Position numbers and translations under genes: made by a program. The notes under the pieces were generated by a model. It saw only the letters and a program-made list of their open reading frames with translations, searched no databases and was not told where the DNA came from. DNA of 64,000 bases. Origin: Streptomyces sp. NBC_00775. GTDB lineage: Bacteria > Actinomycetota > Actinomycetes > Streptomycetales > Streptomycetaceae. This document shows, piece by piece, positions 8,251-17,477 of this stretch. Numbering within the stretch: the stretch's first letter is position 1; each line of letters starts with the position of its first letter. Where the stretch lies: contig NZ_CP108938.1 in assembly GCF_036347135.1 (NCBI RefSeq), forward strand, positions 8,246,001 to 8,310,000, written 5' to 3'.

Positions 8251-8310
8251 ACATGAGACGCCTCGCCCACCGGTTCGCCCGGGCGGCCCCCGCCAAGTTA
8301 GGTTTTCCCC

Positions 8311-9300
8311 ATGACCGACACGACTGCTACTCGTACCACCGGCGCCGTCGCCGCCGGGCTCGCCACCCTCACCGCCGACGGCACTGTTCTCGACACCTGG
8401 TTCCCCGCCCCCGAGCTGTCCGCCGAGCCCGGCCCGGCCGGTACCGAGCGGCTGTCCGCCGAGCGGGCCGTGGAGCTGCTCGGCGAGGGCGCGGCGAAGG
8501 CCATCGGCCCGGACGCACGCCGTGGCGTCGAAGTGGTCGCGGTCCGTACGGTCATCGCCTCGCTGGACGACAAGCCGCTCGACGCGCACGACACGTACCT
8601 GCGTCTGCACCTGCTCTCGCACCGCCTGGTGCGGCCGCACGGCCAGAGCCTGGACGGCATCTTCGGCCACCTCGCCAATGTCGCCTGGACCTCGCTCGGC
8701 CCGGTCGCTGTCGACGACGTCGAGAAGGTCCGGCTGAACGCCCGCGCCGAGGGCCTGCACCTCCAGGTGACGTCCATCGACAAGTTCCCGCGCATGACGG
8801 ACTACGTGGCGCCCAAGGGCGTCCGCATCGCCGACGCCGACCGCGTCCGCCTCGGCGCGCACCTCGCCGAGGGCACGACCGTCATGCACGAGGGCTTCGT
8901 GAACTTCAACGCGGGCACGCTCGGCACGTCGATGGTCGAGGGCCGTATCTCCGCCGGTGTCGTGGTCGGCGACGGTTCCGACATCGGTGGCGGCGCCTCC
9001 ACCATGGGCACCCTCTCCGGTGGCGGCAACGTCCGCATCACCATCGGCGAGCGGTGCCTCATCGGTGCGGAGGCGGGCGTCGGTATCGCGCTCGGCGACG
9101 AGTGTGTGGTCGAGGCGGGGCTGTACGTCACCGCCGGTACCCGTGTCACCATGCCGGACGGACAGATCGTCAAGGCGCGGGAGCTGTCCGGTGCCTCGAA
9201 CATCCTCTTCCGCCGCAACTCGGTCTCCGGAGCGGTGGAGGCGCGGCCGAACAACGCGGTGTGGGGCGGGCTGAACGAGGTTCTGCACAGCCACAACTGA
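8311..9300 (+). CDS. dapD: 2,3,4,5-tetrahydropyridine-2,6-dicarboxylate N-succinyltransferase
   Basis: 329 residues, the actinobacterial form of DapD, which succinylates tetrahydrodipicolinate with succinyl-CoA in lysine/diaminopimelate synthesis. The C-terminal half shows left-handed beta-helix hexapeptides and the motif [19 protein letters not shown] followed by [19 protein letters not shown]. The N-terminal 110 residues are the globular domain peculiar to this group. The ATG at 8311 follows a weak ribosome site. It stands alone, downstream of the SMR/TetR pair; another DapA-like gene in this window (18672) is not linked to it. Confidence 0.95.
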   Translation: MTDTTATRTTGAVAAGLATLTADGTVLDTWFPAPELSAEPGPAGTERLSAERAVELLGEGAAKAIGPDARRGVEVVAVRTVIASLDDKPLDAHDTYLRLHLLSHRLVRPHGQSLDGIFGHLANVAWTSLGPVAVDDVEKVRLNARAEGLHLQVTSIDKFPRMTDYVAPKGVRIADADRVRLGAHLAEGTTVMHEGFVNFNAGTLGTSMVEGRISAGVVVGDGSDIGGGASTMGTLSGGGNVRITIGERCLIGAEAGVGIALGDECVVEAGLYVTAGTRVTMPDGQIVKARELSGASNILFRRNSVSGAVEARPNNAVWGGLNEVLHSHN

Positions 9301-9733
9301 TCACCGGCGGCCGTGACCTGCGGCTGCCTAATCGATCAATGCTCTGAACTGCTGCTGAGCTGTCGGCAGTTGTCGACGTCGGTCACCATCGAGCGCCCTT
9401 CCGCGGCCCCAGGACGGCCCGGGAGGGCGCTGGTGCGTTGGGGAGACAGTCGCATTGAAAGGGCGGACATGGTCGATGGCGGGACGCCCAGGAAGTTCCG
9501 ACTGAAGCGCCACTCCAGCTCAACGACGCATCTCGACTACTGCGCGCCGTCGTTGAACCCTCCACAGCTCGGAGGGCGAACTTCGACACTCATTGCCGTC
9601 GCCTCCTGCCGGCGGGCGGACGCGCCGGTGCTTGAGGCGCTGTGAGAAGGACGTCCGCTGGGCTGACGCCCGCTCGCCCGTCGGACACCGCGTTGCGGTT
9701 GCGGGTCGCCCCACCGCCGCAGACTGTGGGGGG
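9301..9733. other. 433-nt spacer between dapD and the TehA-like gene
   Basis: No supported gene. A small hairpin CCCTCC/GGAGGG occurs at 9558-9576. Possible short reading frames have no family features or ribosome site. Confidence 0.4.
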
Positions 9734-10693
9734 ATGGTTGATCGTGTCCCGGCCGAGGACGGGCTAGCCGGCTGGTGGGTGAAGCTGCCTCCGGGAGCAG
9801 GAACCGCGGTGATGGCGACCGGGATTGTCTCCATCGGGCTCCACCTGGTCGGGCAGGAGGCGCTCTCATGGATCCTGCTCGTCCTCGCCGCCCTCGTATG
9901 GCTCGCGCTCGCCATCGACTTCGCGCGGCAGCTACTGCGCGAACGGGACCAGTGGGAGATCAAGGCAGACACGCCGCCCGCGCTGACCGCAGTGGCCGCG
10001 ACGACCATCCTCGGGACCTGGTTCGCACTACAGGGATGGTCGGGTGTCGCCGTTGCCGCGCTGGTCGTCGCGGTACTGATCTGGCCGGTGCTGCTGACGG
10101 CGGTGGTGCGGCACTGGCGGCGGCGCTTGCCAGGCACGGTGTTCCTGGTGTGTGTCGCGACGCAGGGCCTGGCCGTGCTGGGCGGAACGCTCGCCCTCTC
10201 GCTGCCGTCCGGGTGGCTCGCCTGGCCGGCGCTGGGCTGCTTCCTGCTCGGGCTGGCGCTCTACCCGATCGCCTTTCTCCGCTTCGACCTCGGCCAGGTA
10301 CGGTCCGGCGCGGGCGACCAATGGGTGGCCGGCGGGACGCTGGCGATCTCCGCGCTCGCCGGGTCGAAGTTGTTGGCCGTGCCCGCCTGGCGCGGCACCG
10401 CGGCACAAGACGCGCTGCGTGCGCTCACTCTGGTCACGCTCGCGCTGTCCGTGTGCTGGTACGCCGTCCTCGTCTTCGCCGAGGCACGCTGGCCGCGTCC
10501 GCGCTACGACATGAGGCGCTGGGCGACGGTCTTCCCGATGGGCATGACGGCCGTCGCCACCCTGTCCGTCGCCGACGCCGCGGCCGTGGGCTGGCTGCGG
10601 ACGTCGGGGCAGATACTGCTCTGGATCGCCGTCGCCGCCTGGGTGCTCGCACTCGTCGGGCTGGTCAGGCACTTGGCCACGTACTCGCGGTGA
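9734..10693 (+). CDS. TehA/SLAC1-family (TDT) membrane transporter or anion channel
   Basis: 319 residues with ten hydrophobic helices. It opens with WWVKLPPGAGTAVMATGIVSIGLH, the first-helix pattern of the TehA/C4-dicarboxylate/SLAC1 family. The ATG at 9734 is used because GGGGGG stands just upstream and the extra upstream residues are not family-like. Members carry tellurite resistance, sulfite export or anion conductance; which applies here cannot be told. It is followed by degenerate transposon DNA. Confidence 0.75.
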   Translation: MVDRVPAEDGLAGWWVKLPPGAGTAVMATGIVSIGLHLVGQEALSWILLVLAALVWLALAIDFARQLLRERDQWEIKADTPPALTAVAATTILGTWFALQGWSGVAVAALVVAVLIWPVLLTAVVRHWRRRLPGTVFLVCVATQGLAVLGGTLALSLPSGWLAWPALGCFLLGLALYPIAFLRFDLGQVRSGAGDQWVAGGTLAISALAGSKLLAVPAWRGTAAQDALRALTLVTLALSVCWYAVLVFAEARWPRPRYDMRRWATVFPMGMTAVATLSVADAAAVGWLRTSGQILLWIAVAAWVLALVGLVRHLATYSR

Positions 10694-10911
10694 ACCTGTG
10701 CCGGGAGGGCGGCAGGAGGCCCTTCTGGTCACCTCTGGGGCGGCGGTACACACCAAGCCGCTGCACCGACCGCGGAAGTACGTTTGGGCACCACCTGGCG
10801 AGCGACGGGATCAGTGCATGTCCGGCACAGGCCATCGATAGACGACACGGCAGACATCCTCCGGGCGCAGCTGCGTGCAGCAACTTCATCGAGCGGCAGC
10901 CCCTCGGCTAG
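10694..10911. other. Non-coding flank of a transposase remnant
   Basis: 218 nt after the TehA-like gene with no supported gene. It borders the IS256-type fragment and may hold further eroded transposon DNA. Confidence 0.35.
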
Positions 10912-11127
10912 ACCCGCCGTCGGGCCAAGGTCATCGACCGCTTCCCCAGTGAGACCACCTGCATCAGCCTGGTCTGGGCCGTCCTCGACCGGGCCTCGCG
11001 CGGCTTCACCATGCCCGCGCCGGCCTCCGCTGCCTCCAATACTTCCGCCGATCTCTGGCCGAACCCCCGGACCTCGATCAGGCGAACCGCCGCCGAGCTC
11101 AACGACACATTCACAGACGCCGCGTAA
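10912..11127 (+). pseudogene. C-terminal remnant of an IS256/mutator-type transposase, frameshifted
   Basis: One frame gives RRAKVIDRFPSETTCISLVW followed by AVLDRASRG (10912 to about 11003). The continuation typical of this transposase C-terminus, RAGLRCLQYFRRSLAEPPDL, lies in a different frame (about 11010-11085). The combination resembles the ending of Streptomyces IS256-family transposases, in which a VIxRFPxETSCxxLVWAVLD segment leads into AGLRxLQxLRRSL. No terminal inverted repeats, start or catalytic DDE region remain, so the element is dead. Confidence 0.65.
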
Positions 11128-11772
11128 TATCCACTCCACGGCACCTACCTCGTCGAGCTTTTACACCGCTCCGAGGATGCGACGGTGTGAACCGGAGGCC
11201 GTTAGACGTTTATCCCGAAACCGCTCCGCTCCCTGGCCCCCGAGCCGACTACTACCGCCACGAGCGAAGCCGCCCACCTGATCGTCACCGTCCAGATGCT
11301 GCTCGATCTCCTCGTCCCAGGTCTTGGCTTTCGACCTTTCTTTGGAGCAGTCCGGACCGGCGAGAGCGGGCTATCCGACGCAGCCGCCGACGCATCCCCG
11401 TGAGACCGGGCGCCCCGGAATCGGCCAGCAGACGGCACCCCGGCGCGATCTACTGGAAGGGGTACTCAAGGGTCGACGATTGCTGCCTTCATAGTAAGTC
11501 GACGGCACATCGGCGATTTGCCGAAATTTCCCCATGATTATGACCATGAATTCACTGAATCCCAGGGGGACTTTGGCGGTCGTCCCCAATCTTGATTATC
11601 AGATCGCGACAACCTCGCTGGCAGGTGGGGGCCGCGAACGACTCAGCATAAAGGTGACCGCGTAGTTAGCTGCTGCGGCAATATCGACCGATATGGCGGA
11701 GGTCACGGCTCGCTGTTCTTCCTCGGCGTGTTCCTCGCCGAGGTACGTTCCGGAACTGTTTGAATCCTCCGC
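11128..11772. other. Non-coding region upstream of gadB, partly AT-rich
   Basis: 645 nt without a credible gene. The stretch about 11510-11760 is clearly less GC-rich than its neighbours and should contain the gadB promoter. I could not assign one. Probably eroded mobile DNA near the transposase fragment. Confidence 0.4.
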
Positions 11773-13137
11773 ATGACCAAGAGAGACGCTGCGGCCCTGT
11801 TCGGCAACCGATTCCTGACCGCGCCCGCTCCCTCGGAGACTTTCCCCGAGGAAGGCATGACCGCGACGGACGCCATGAGGCTGCTGGACGCGGACCTCGC
11901 CATGGAGGGCGACCCGCAGCGTAACCTCGCCACGTTTGTCACCACGTGGATGGAGCCGGAGGCGCAGCGGATCATCGCCGAGAATCTCCACCGCAATTTC
12001 ATTGACCATGCGGAGTATCCGATTTCCGCCGAGATCGAGCAGCGTTGCGTGCGCATGCTCGCCGACCTCTTCAACGCGCCGGGCAAGACCACCGGTTGTC
12101 GGACCCAGGGGTCGTCCGAGGCGATCATGCTCGGGGCGCTGTCGCTGAGGTGGAAGTGGCGGGAGCGCCGCCAGGCGGCCAATCTGTCGGCCGACCGGCC
12201 CAACTTGGTCTTCGGCGGGGACGTCCACGTCGTGTGGGAGAAGTTCTGCCGCTACTTCGACGTCGAGCCGCGGATCGTGCCGCTCGCCGAGGGCAAGTAC
12301 ACGATCGGCCCGGAGGACGTGGAGCCTCTCCTCGACGAGAACACGATCGGCGTTGTGGCGGTCCTCGGCACGACGTTCACCGGCCACAAGGACGACGTTG
12401 TCGGGATCGACAAGCTCCTGCGGGGCGTCCGCAAGGAGCGGGACCTGGACATCCCGATCCACGTCGACGGCGCCAGCGGCGCATTCGTGTGGCCCTTCCT
12501 CTACCCGGACTCGAAGTGGGACTTCCGGCTCGAGCAGGTCCGTTCGATCAACGTCTCGGGACACAAGTACGGCCTGGTCTACCCCGGCATCGGCTGGCTG
12601 ATCTTCCGGGAGGAGTCCGACCTGCCCAAGGATCTCGTGTTCCACGAGAACTACCTGGGCAAGACCGACGCGACGTTCACCCTGAACTTCTCCACGGGCG
12701 CGTCGATGGTGCTCGCGCAGTACTACAACTTCGTCCGGCTCGGTCGTCAGGGCTACACCTACGTCATGAAGATGATGCAGGAGAACGCCCACGCGCTGGC
12801 GGACAACCTGCGCAGCAGCGGCCGCTTCGAAGTGATCGGGAGCGACCTCGAGCAGCTGCCGCTGGTGGCCTTCCGTCTCGCCGGCCAGCACGCCTACGAC
12901 GAGTCCGACGTCGCCTGGCAACTCTCGGCCGAGCGCGGCTGGATGGTGCCGGCGTACACGCTCCCGCCCAACGCGGAGCGGGTGAAGATCCTGCGTGCCC
13001 TGGTCAAGGAGACCCTGAGCCGCGAGCAGATCGACCGCCTGACCCAGGACATCGACGACGCGTGCAGCACCTTGGACCACAAGGGCGCGACCCATGAGAT
13101 CGAGCGGGCCCAGGTCAAGCGCGGCACCGGCTACTGA
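11773..13137 (+). CDS. gadB: Glutamate decarboxylase
   Basis: 454 residues, PLP-dependent group II decarboxylase turning glutamate into GABA and CO2 while consuming a cytoplasmic proton. Family motifs: FIDHAEYP near residue 80, GCRTQGSSEAIMLG (about 112-125), HVDGASGAFVWPF, and SGHKYGLVYPG with the PLP lysine. Length equals the bacterial GadA/B type (about 466). The ATG at 11773 starts directly in the family N-terminus. No glutamate/GABA antiporter adjoins; the next gene, 227 nt on, is a GAP-family membrane protein. Confidence 0.95.
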   Translation: MTKRDAAALFGNRFLTAPAPSETFPEEGMTATDAMRLLDADLAMEGDPQRNLATFVTTWMEPEAQRIIAENLHRNFIDHAEYPISAEIEQRCVRMLADLFNAPGKTTGCRTQGSSEAIMLGALSLRWKWRERRQAANLSADRPNLVFGGDVHVVWEKFCRYFDVEPRIVPLAEGKYTIGPEDVEPLLDENTIGVVAVLGTTFTGHKDDVVGIDKLLRGVRKERDLDIPIHVDGASGAFVWPFLYPDSKWDFRLEQVRSINVSGHKYGLVYPGIGWLIFREESDLPKDLVFHENYLGKTDATFTLNFSTGASMVLAQYYNFVRLGRQGYTYVMKMMQENAHALADNLRSSGRFEVIGSDLEQLPLVAFRLAGQHAYDESDVAWQLSAERGWMVPAYTLPPNAERVKILRALVKETLSREQIDRLTQDIDDACSTLDHKGATHEIERAQVKRGTGY

Positions 13138-13364
13138 TTCCTGCAACCGGCACCCCCAGGGACGGGCGCCGTTGACAACCGCTTCGGTTGCGGTGGGACG
13201 TGCCGAGTGCGTCGTCAGCCATTCTCGACTTCCGCGCGGCCGTGAAGACAGCAGCGCAGTCGATCGCGCAACAGCCGGGTGCGCCGCCCAGGCGGCCTGG
13301 GCATCCGCTTGCGTCAGACCCTGCTCCACTGGATCGCCACCCTGAGCCCCACACGGAGGCAACC

Positions 13365-14042
13365 ATGGGCGCAGTTCTCGGTGACGTGCTGGGTTTCGCG
13401 GCCGCCGTCGCGATCAGCCCGCTCCCGATCATCGCGATCATCCTCCTACTCGCCACGCCCCGGGGGCGTCTCAACGGCCCCCTCTTCACCGTCGGCTGGA
13501 TCCTGGGACTCTCGGCACTGGGCGCGGTCATGCTGGCAATCGCTTCCCCCGCAGATGCCTCCGCCCACAATCAACCGGCCACCTGGGTAGGAGCCCTCAA
13601 GCTCGCTCTGGGCCTGTTCCTCGTCCTCTTCGGCGCCCGGCAATGGCACCGGCGCCCAAAAGATCCCTCACAAGCCAAGCTGCCGAAGTGGATGGGTGCC
13701 ATCGACCGCCTCACGCCCGTCAAGGTCTTCGGACTCGGACTGGCCCTGGCCGCGCTCAACGCCAAGAACGCCCCACTGACCATCGCCGCGGCCGCCTCCA
13801 TCGGCTCAGCCGGGTTGCCGGTCGGGCAGCAGATCGCATCGCTGGCAATCTTCGTCCTGATCGCCACCCTCGGCCTGCTGGCCCCACTGGGAGTCTTCCT
13901 GATCGGGGGAGAGCGAGCGAAGACCACACTCGGCAACTGGAAAGACTGGGCAGCTCAGCACAACGTCGCCGTGATGGCCGTCCTGTTCTTCGCCCTCGGG
14001 CTGAAACTACTCGGAGACGGCATCTCCATCCTCGCCTCCTGA
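13365..14042 (+). CDS. GAP-family (Sap-like, DUF2910) membrane protein
   Basis: 225 residues, six hydrophobic segments. ATG at 13365 with GGAGG eight nt upstream. The opening MGAVLGDVLGFAAAVAISPL followed by PIIAIILLL and the SPADASAHN loop match the GAP / sulfolipid-addressing protein family of actinobacteria, which is LysE-like in topology. It may move a lipid or amino-acid-type molecule; no substrate is known. Proximity to gadB (same strand) suggests, but does not prove, a link to GABA or glutamate traffic. Confidence 0.75.
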   Translation: MGAVLGDVLGFAAAVAISPLPIIAIILLLATPRGRLNGPLFTVGWILGLSALGAVMLAIASPADASAHNQPATWVGALKLALGLFLVLFGARQWHRRPKDPSQAKLPKWMGAIDRLTPVKVFGLGLALAALNAKNAPLTIAAAASIGSAGLPVGQQIASLAIFVLIATLGLLAPLGVFLIGGERAKTTLGNWKDWAAQHNVAVMAVLFFALGLKLLGDGISILAS

Positions 14043-14365
14043 CAGGCTTACTCACGTGTGGCGGTGTGGACCGATCACAGACGCGCAACAGAGAAGGTCG
14101 GCGGAGCGGCTTTGGGCGGGAGCTGCTTTGGGGCGAGTGATCATGGCCCCTCAAGCTTCCGGCGAGTCGGGCCCACGCGGCGGAGCCGCAAATGTCACAG
14201 CCTCGCGCCCCTGACGGGGGCGCTCCTGGCTCCCGGAGGTTCTCAGCGCCCTTCCGCCTCGGCGGGAGGGCGCGCGGCTTTGAGTGTGCTTCAACTGGTG
14301 CTGGAATTACGCCTCTTGTGCGACTTCACCGCGAGTGAATGCTGCCACCCTTGTCGTGACCGTCT
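14043..14365. other. 323-nt spacer before the pseudo-M48 gene
   Basis: No supported gene or clear hairpin terminator. The last 80 nt (less GC-rich) probably contain the promoter of the next gene. Confidence 0.35.
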
Positions 14366-16291
14366 GTGAGCGGTCGAGGGCTGGTGGTGGGGATGGTTCC
14401 GGCGGCTGAACGAGACGGGGCGGTCGCCGAGGCGCGTGCGTATGTGGCGGGGCAACGGGTTCGGCACCGGGTGCTGTTGGGTGTGCTGATCTGCGTCGCG
14501 CTTCTCAACGCCGGGCTGGTCGCCCTGATCGTGGCCGCGATCGCCGGCTCCGCGAAGGCCGGACTCGTGGTGGTCGGGATCGTCGCGGTCCTGGTCGCGC
14601 TCACCTTCGTGGCGGCGTCGGTGCGGCTGTCGGGTGCGGTGGCGGGCATGCGGGGCGAGCGGGACCCGGTCGAGCGGCAGCGGCTGGAGGAGAGCGTCGG
14701 TCGTCTGGCGGCACAGCTCGGGGTGGACGTCCCGCGGGTGTGCGTCATCGACGACGACGCGTCCAACGCCTTCGTGGTCGGGCACGGCCGGGGTGCGACC
14801 GTCGTCTTCACCTCGGGTCTTGTCGAACTGTGCGGTGACGACGAGGAGTTGCTGGAGGCCGTCGCCGCGCACGAACTGGCCGCGACGGCCGCTCGGGGCA
14901 CCACGCTGACCTGGCTGTCGTACGCCCTGCTGGGCTGGTCGCTGTCCCTCGCCGTGCCCGCCCGGGAGATCGCCGGGCTGCTGCGCAAGCTGTCCCGACG
15001 CTTCCGGAAAGGCGACCCGGAGGTGCCGCGTTACGAGGGAGAGAGCCAGGCCGACTACATGGTCGACAGTCTGATCCTCCTCATGATCACGAGGGCGATC
15101 GGCGTGGTCCTGTGGCTCGCCTCGGGGTGCGTCCTGGTGCTCTGCGGCGTTCCGTGGCTGATCGCGCGGGTCACCCGGGCGGAGATCGTGGGACGACGCG
15201 TGGTCGCGGCCGACGCCGTCGCCGTACAACTGACCGGCGACAAACCCGCGTTGGCCGAAATACTGGGAGAGCTCGGGGGAGCACCCACCACGCCGGATCG
15301 TGGCGGCCGACTCGTCGAGGAGCTGTGCTTTGTCGGCCCCCCGCCGCCGCCCGAAACCGAGAAGGAGAACTGGACGGACTGGTTCCCGCCGTATCCGGAC
15401 ATCAAGACGCGTCTCGCGGAGCTCGCCGCATTCGAGCGGGGGTGCTTGCCCGACCGTGTTCCGGTGGCCGGACTCCTGGTGGCCGGGGTCCTGCTCCTCG
15501 CTCTGTTGGGCGGGCTCGGCACGCTCGCCGTGCGGCTGCCGTACGACCGGGCTTCCGGGCCGTCCCAGGCGGCCGGGGCGGTGCCCGGAGCCGTGCCGCC
15601 GCCCGTGGACTCGGGCACGCCCACCTCGCCGGTGCCCCTGGGACCGGCGAGCGAGCCGGGCTCGAAGGGAGCGTCGGAACCGGGCACCTCCCCGTCCCGG
15701 AAGTCCACCGTCACCTCCTCGGCCTCGGCCTCGCCGTCACCCTCGACCACTTCCGCTCCGGCCGCCGCACCGCCGGGTGACAAGCCCCCCGACGACAACG
15801 CGCCGCCGCGTGACAACCCCGGCAACACCGAGGTGAACACGCTGACCGAGGCCCACTGGAACGATTTCTGCTCGCGGCAGTTCGGTGTGGCCGCCCGCTT
15901 CGGGCCGGACGCCTACAGCGTCGGATGCGTGGGCATCGACCATGCCTTCAACGCGGTGACCGACGTCTGTGCCGTCGAGTTCCCGGGCGCGTCGCCGAAT
16001 GTCGACCGGCTCGGCGACTTCCACGATCCGCTGTCCTGGGGCTGCATCGCCCACGCCGGCCTACTCGGGGCGTTCCAGCTCTCCGAGACGGAGCTGGAGC
16101 GGCAGACCGGCCGCGACGTCGTCTACCACGCCGACGTCAGCCCCAGTGCGTACGGATACACGTACGCGGACGGCTCACCCATCGCACTCGGCGAGCTCTG
16201 CGCCAAGACGTACGCCACCTCCGCCGTCGACCGCCTCCTGGACGTGTACAACGCCCACTCCTCCGTGGAGTGCTACCGCTCCGCCGTGTGA
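14366..16291 (+). CDS. M48/HtpX-like membrane pseudopeptidase with extracellular Cys-rich domain
   Basis: 641 residues from GTG 14366 (ATG at 14393 is an alternative). Two N-terminal membrane helices (about 36-60 and 66-86) and a region matching HtpX/M48 peptidases: VCVIDDDASNAFVVGHGRGA, then EAVAAHELAAT where HExxH is expected, a helix pair, and YPDIKTRLAELAAF like the M48 C-terminus. His169 and Glu170 remain, but the second zinc histidine is Ala173. The later Glu ligand position (RRVVAADAVAVQLTGD) is also lost. A further helix, a Pro/Ser/Thr linker and a C-terminal domain of about 135 residues with six cysteines follow. Probably an inactive, regulatory or scaffold protein. Its last 19 nt overlap the convergent gene. 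Confidence 0.75.
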   Translation: MSGRGLVVGMVPAAERDGAVAEARAYVAGQRVRHRVLLGVLICVALLNAGLVALIVAAIAGSAKAGLVVVGIVAVLVALTFVAASVRLSGAVAGMRGERDPVERQRLEESVGRLAAQLGVDVPRVCVIDDDASNAFVVGHGRGATVVFTSGLVELCGDDEELLEAVAAHELAATAARGTTLTWLSYALLGWSLSLAVPAREIAGLLRKLSRRFRKGDPEVPRYEGESQADYMVDSLILLMITRAIGVVLWLASGCVLVLCGVPWLIARVTRAEIVGRRVVAADAVAVQLTGDKPALAEILGELGGAPTTPDRGGRLVEELCFVGPPPPPETEKENWTDWFPPYPDIKTRLAELAAFERGCLPDRVPVAGLLVAGVLLLALLGGLGTLAVRLPYDRASGPSQAAGAVPGAVPPPVDSGTPTSPVPLGPASEPGSKGASEPGTSPSRKSTVTSSASASPSPSTTSAPAAAPPGDKPPDDNAPPRDNPGNTEVNTLTEAHWNDFCSRQFGVAARFGPDAYSVGCVGIDHAFNAVTDVCAVEFPGASPNVDRLGDFHDPLSWGCIAHAGLLGAFQLSETELERQTGRDVVYHADVSPSAYGYTYADGSPIALGELCAKTYATSAVDRLLDVYNAHSSVECYRSAV

Positions 16292-16782
16292 GCCGCGGCG
16301 AACTCCGCCAGCGCCGTGAAGTCGCCCTCGCGCAGGCCCAGTCGGGGACTGACGTGGTGGAGCAGCGCGGACCCGGGATGGCGGGCGGCGACGTACGCGT
16401 CGTCGGCCGGGCTCTGTTCGTCGTCCACCCAGGCGAAGGGGCGGCCCTCGGCGTATGCCACGATCCGTTCCGTCTTCCAGTGCACCCCGTCGGGGCGTTC
16501 GGCGAACAGGGCGCCCGTGAAGTCGACGTACGGGAGATCGGGGAGGCCGATGACCGGGGCGATCCAGCGGTTCGCGGCATCCATCCAGGTGGTGGCCCAG
16601 CACAGGTCGTAGCCGAGAGCGAGCAGGGCGCGGCCGTGATCGGGGTGGAGCCAGACGCGCAGGGGCCTGCCGAGGGTCAGGGTCACCCGGATCGTCGTGT
16701 AGCCCTCGGGCCGGCGCTCCGGCTGGGCCGCGTACGGGTTGAGGGGGCCGTCGACGTCGAGGAAGAGCAGGGGTCGGCTCAC
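16273..16782 (-). CDS. HAD-like hydrolase domain protein
   Basis: 169 residues from GTG 16782 (the frame extends to 16878 without a better start). The N-terminus reads RPLLFLDVDGPLNPY, a HAD motif I with the DxD nucleophile pair. CWATTW fits motif II (T/S), and FAWVDDEQSP fits motif IV. It is a small cap-less HAD protein similar to Streptomyces secreted-free hypothetical HADs; phosphatase activity is plausible, substrate unknown. It converges on and overlaps the 3' end of the M48-like gene by 19 nt. Confidence 0.75.
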   Translation of the reverse strand: MSRPLLFLDVDGPLNPYAAQPERRPEGYTTIRVTLTLGRPLRVWLHPDHGRALLALGYDLCWATTWMDAANRWIAPVIGLPDLPYVDFTGALFAERPDGVHWKTERIVAYAEGRPFAWVDDEQSPADDAYVAARHPGSALLHHVSPRLGLREGDFTALAEFAAAHTAER

Positions 16783-16919
16783 GGGGTCACCGTAAGCGAC
16801 GTCGAGGGGGAGTGGCCCGGGAAATAACTTCGGCCCGGGGGCATAGCGGCGGGCGGGTACGCGCGTCACAAGGAACACAGGGGCGGGCCACGGGGGCCGC
16901 CGAGGAAGAGAAGGTGACG

Positions 16920-17477
16920 ATGGATGCCGAAGCGCAGGAGAGCTTCCGGGAGTTCGTGGCGAACCGGTCGTCCGCGCTGCTGAAGACGGCCGTACTGCTC
17001 AGCGGCGGCGACCGGCACGCCGCCGAGGACCTGCTGCAGAACGCCCTGGTCAAGGCCGTGGGGCGATGGAACCGCATCGACGAGCCCGAGGCGTACGTAC
17101 GACAGATCCTGTACCGGCAGCAGGTGAGCCGCTGGCGGCTGAAGTGGCCCAGACGGGAACTGAGCGTCGCCGAGCCGCCCGAGGCGTCGCTCGGCGCGGA
17201 CGCCCAGTCCGCCGCCGAACTGCGCATGGTGATGCGCGGGGCGCTCGCCCGGCTGACGGCGCGGCAGCGCACCGTCCTGGTGCTGCGCTACTTCGAGGAT
17301 CTGCCCGAGGGCGATGTGGCCCGGCTCCTCGGCTGCTCCGTCGGGACCGTGCGGTCCACGACGCACCGCTCGCTCGCCCGGCTGCGGGCGCTCGCTCCCG
17401 AACTGGCCGAACTCGGCCCGGGGGACGCCGAACAGCCGCCGTCCCGTGACTTCTCGCCCGTGGAGGTGCGTCCGTGA
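16920..17477 (+). CDS. SigE-family RNA polymerase ECF sigma factor
   Basis: 185 residues. Sigma region 2 spans about 8-75 (FREFVANRSSALLKTAVLLS, then DRHAAEDLLQNALVKAVGRW). Region 4 spans about 105-160 (LARLTARQRTVLVLRYFEDL, with the helix-turn-helix GDVARLLGCSVGTVRSTTHR). This is the SigE-type group common in Streptomyces. ATG 16920 has AAGG seven nt before it; GTG 16914 is an alternative. The stop overlaps the GTG of the membrane PD40 protein by four bases, a standing pair in which the partner probably controls or senses for the sigma factor. Confidence 0.9.
   Translation: MDAEAQESFREFVANRSSALLKTAVLLSGGDRHAAEDLLQNALVKAVGRWNRIDEPEAYVRQILYRQQVSRWRLKWPRRELSVAEPPEASLGADAQSAAELRMVMRGALARLTARQRTVLVLRYFEDLPEGDVARLLGCSVGTVRSTTHRSLARLRALAPELAELGPGDAEQPPSRDFSPVEVRP

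Noticed and set aside
9313..9645. Possible 110-aa gene between dapD and the TehA-like gene
   Set aside because: No ribosome site, atypical codon positions and no family features.
11541..11562. Similarity of ATGACCATGAATTCACTG to the start of lacZ alpha
   Set aside because: Only a short match, followed by unrelated sequence; no vector sequence nearby. Chance.
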